From Marinomonas profundimaris (GTDB lineage Bacteria > Pseudomonadota > Gammaproteobacteria > Pseudomonadales > Marinomonadaceae): a stretch of 64,000 bases of DNA. A program made the position numbers and the translations under genes. Position 1 is the stretch's first letter, and each line of letters begins with the position of its first letter. Where the stretch lies: positions 1 through 64,000 of the forward strand of contig NZ_AYOZ01000003.1 in NCBI RefSeq assembly GCF_000508165.1, given 5' to 3'. Below are positions 63,315-64,000 of this stretch, one piece after another. The notes beneath the pieces were generated by a model. That model was given only the letters and a program-made list of their open reading frames with translations. It was not told the origin of the DNA and searched no databases.

Positions 63315-63587
63315 GTGAACAAATCTGAATTGATTGATGCTATTGCGGCGTCTGCTGATTTATCTAAAGCTTCTGCAAACAATGCTCTTGACGCTACTTT
63401 AAAAGCAATTGAAGCGGCTTTGGCAAAAGGTGACCAGGTTACACTAGTTGGTTTTGGTACTTTTGCAGTAAAAGAACGTGCGGCGCGTACAGGCCGTAAT
63501 CCTCAAACTGGTGAGGAAATCCAAATTAAAGCAGCGAAAGTGCCTGGTTTCAAAGCCGGTAAAGGTCTTAAAGACGCTGTAAACTAA
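63315..63587 (+). CDS. hupB: DNA-binding protein HU-beta
   Basis: This 90-residue nucleoid protein follows E. coli [21 protein letters not shown] at the start, [28 protein letters not shown] containing the DNA-binding arm, and the [18 protein letters not shown] ending. The start is GTG at 63315 with AAGGGG upstream. The tRNA-Asp gene begins only seven bases after its stop. Confidence 0.96.
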   Translation: MNKSELIDAIAASADLSKASANNALDATLKAIEAALAKGDQVTLVGFGTFAVKERAARTGRNPQTGEEIQIKAAKVPGFKAGKGLKDAVN

Positions 63588-63594
63588 TGTTTTT

Positions 63595-63671
63595 GGAGCA
63601 GTAGTTCAGTTGGTTAGAATACCTGCCTGTCACGCAGGGGGTCGCGGGTTCGAGTCCCGTCTGTTCCGCCA
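63595..63671 (+). tRNA. tRNA-Asp (anticodon GUC)
   Basis: The 77-base gene has acceptor GGAGCAG paired with CTGTTCC, the D-arm AGTTCAGTTGGTTAGAAT, anticodon stem CCTGC/GCAGG with loop CTGTCAC (GTC at 63629-63631), T-arm CGGGTTCGAGTCCCG and encoded CCA. No promoter is visible between it and hupB, so it is probably processed from the hupB transcript. Confidence 0.95.
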
Positions 63672-63680
63672 TTAGACACA

Positions 63681-63713
63681 AAAGGTGTATTCCAAGCGGA
63701 ATGCACCTTTTTT
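63681..63713 (+). terminator. Terminator after tRNA-Asp
   Basis: AAAGGTGTATTCC pairs with GGAATGCACCTTT (one mismatch) around AAGC, followed by TTT. It ends the hupB/tRNA-Asp unit. Confidence 0.8.
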
Positions 63714-63746
63714 ATTTGTTATTCATTAACTTATTCGGAGGCAGCA

Positions 63747-64000
63747 ATGCTCCAAGATATCAGAGATAAGTCACAAGGCATTGTGGTAAAGATCATAGTT
63801 GGTTTTATCGTTGTGACTTTTGCTCTATTTGGCGTAGATGCCTTGGTCAATAGTTTCAATTCTTCGAACACCGTTGCGGAAGTTGATGGGGTTGAAATTA
63901 CCCGTACACAGATGCTACAAGGCGCAGAAACTCAACGTCGACAATTAATTTCAATGATGGGTGGGCAAGTTAATCCCGCATTACTGGAAGATAATTTGCT
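63747..64000 (+). CDS. ppiD: Peptidyl-prolyl isomerase D, N-terminal part (runs off window)
   Basis: The first 84 codons read MLQDIRDKSQGIVVKIIVGF, then a hydrophobic anchor (about 13-33) and VAEVDGVEITRTQMLQGAETQ, the start of the SurA-N-like chaperone domain of PpiD. PpiD is a periplasmic foldase held in the inner membrane near the Sec translocon. GGAGG precedes the ATG. Position after lon, hupB and tRNA-Asp matches the order lon-hupB-ppiD in E. coli. Confidence 0.92.
   Translation, partial: MLQDIRDKSQGIVVKIIVGFIVVTFALFGVDALVNSFNSSNTVAEVDGVEITRTQMLQGAETQRRQLISMMGGQVNPALLEDNL

Noticed and set aside
1-64000. CRISPR arrays, rRNA genes or a replication origin
   Set aside because: I saw no regular repeat-spacer arrays, no rRNA sequence and no DnaA-box cluster with dnaA or dnaN.

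Overview
The window reads as a chromosomal segment of a marine gammaproteobacterium, most likely Oceanospirillales close to Marinomonas. I infer this from the complete Na+-translocating NADH:quinone reductase operon, NhaB, a cis/trans fatty acid isomerase, an HtrB/KdkA/heptosyltransferase lipopolysaccharide cluster, and the orders gloB-yafS-rnhA-dnaQ, mfd-csiV and tig-clpP-clpX-lon-hupB-ppiD. No species assignment was possible by search; the name rests on gene content and protein character only.

Bases 1-5430 are accessory and partly decayed. They hold the 3' end of an IS3-family transposase, a CoiA-like zinc protein, an orphan P2-type tail cassette (gpU-gpX-gpD), a small membrane protein, and the last codons of a type I restriction specificity subunit (HsdS). 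Next comes an intact three-gene toxin-antitoxin-chaperone locus: an MqsR-like toxin, an MqsA-like antitoxin with a long C-terminal extension, and a SecB-like chaperone. The stump of a zinc-type alcohol dehydrogenase follows. The tripartite locus is the most interesting item in the window: it sits between two gene fragments, is closed by two intrinsic terminators, and appears intact.

Bases 5588-34120 are mixed metabolic and envelope genes: a Bcr/CflA exporter, guanine deaminase, DbpA, a GGDEF-EAL protein with a degenerate GGDEF motif, a peptide-type ABC importer (binding protein, two permeases, two ATPases) with a LysR gene behind it, AcpH, a circularly permuted GTPase (RbgA/YlqF), Cti, a luciferase-like monooxygenase, lipid A/Kdo/heptose genes, a MetF-like protein, a second DEAD-box helicase, and a GcvA-like LysR regulator whose frame seems to begin at a non-standard ATT codon beside PpnP.

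Bases 34199-46151 hold MltD, GloB-YafS-RnhA-DnaQ, NhaB, SohB, and the FolX-Mfd-CsiV run. Bases 46592-55220 are the sodium-motive respiratory block: nqrABCDEF, then a terminator, then apbE-nqrM-sthA. ApbE attaches FMN to NqrB and NqrC, and both carry the flavinylation motif; NqrM is the maturation factor. Together with NhaB this indicates a sodium cycle at the inner membrane.

Bases 55298-64000 hold hpt, a YihY/BrkB protein, tRNA-Arg(UCU), and the proteostasis block tig, clpP, clpX, lon (with a plausible heat-shock promoter), hupB, tRNA-Asp(GUC) and the start of ppiD, which runs off the window. Candidate small RNAs are suggested by orphan terminators at 20844-20874 (minus strand) and 56966-56988 (plus strand). 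No rRNA, CRISPR array or replication origin was seen.
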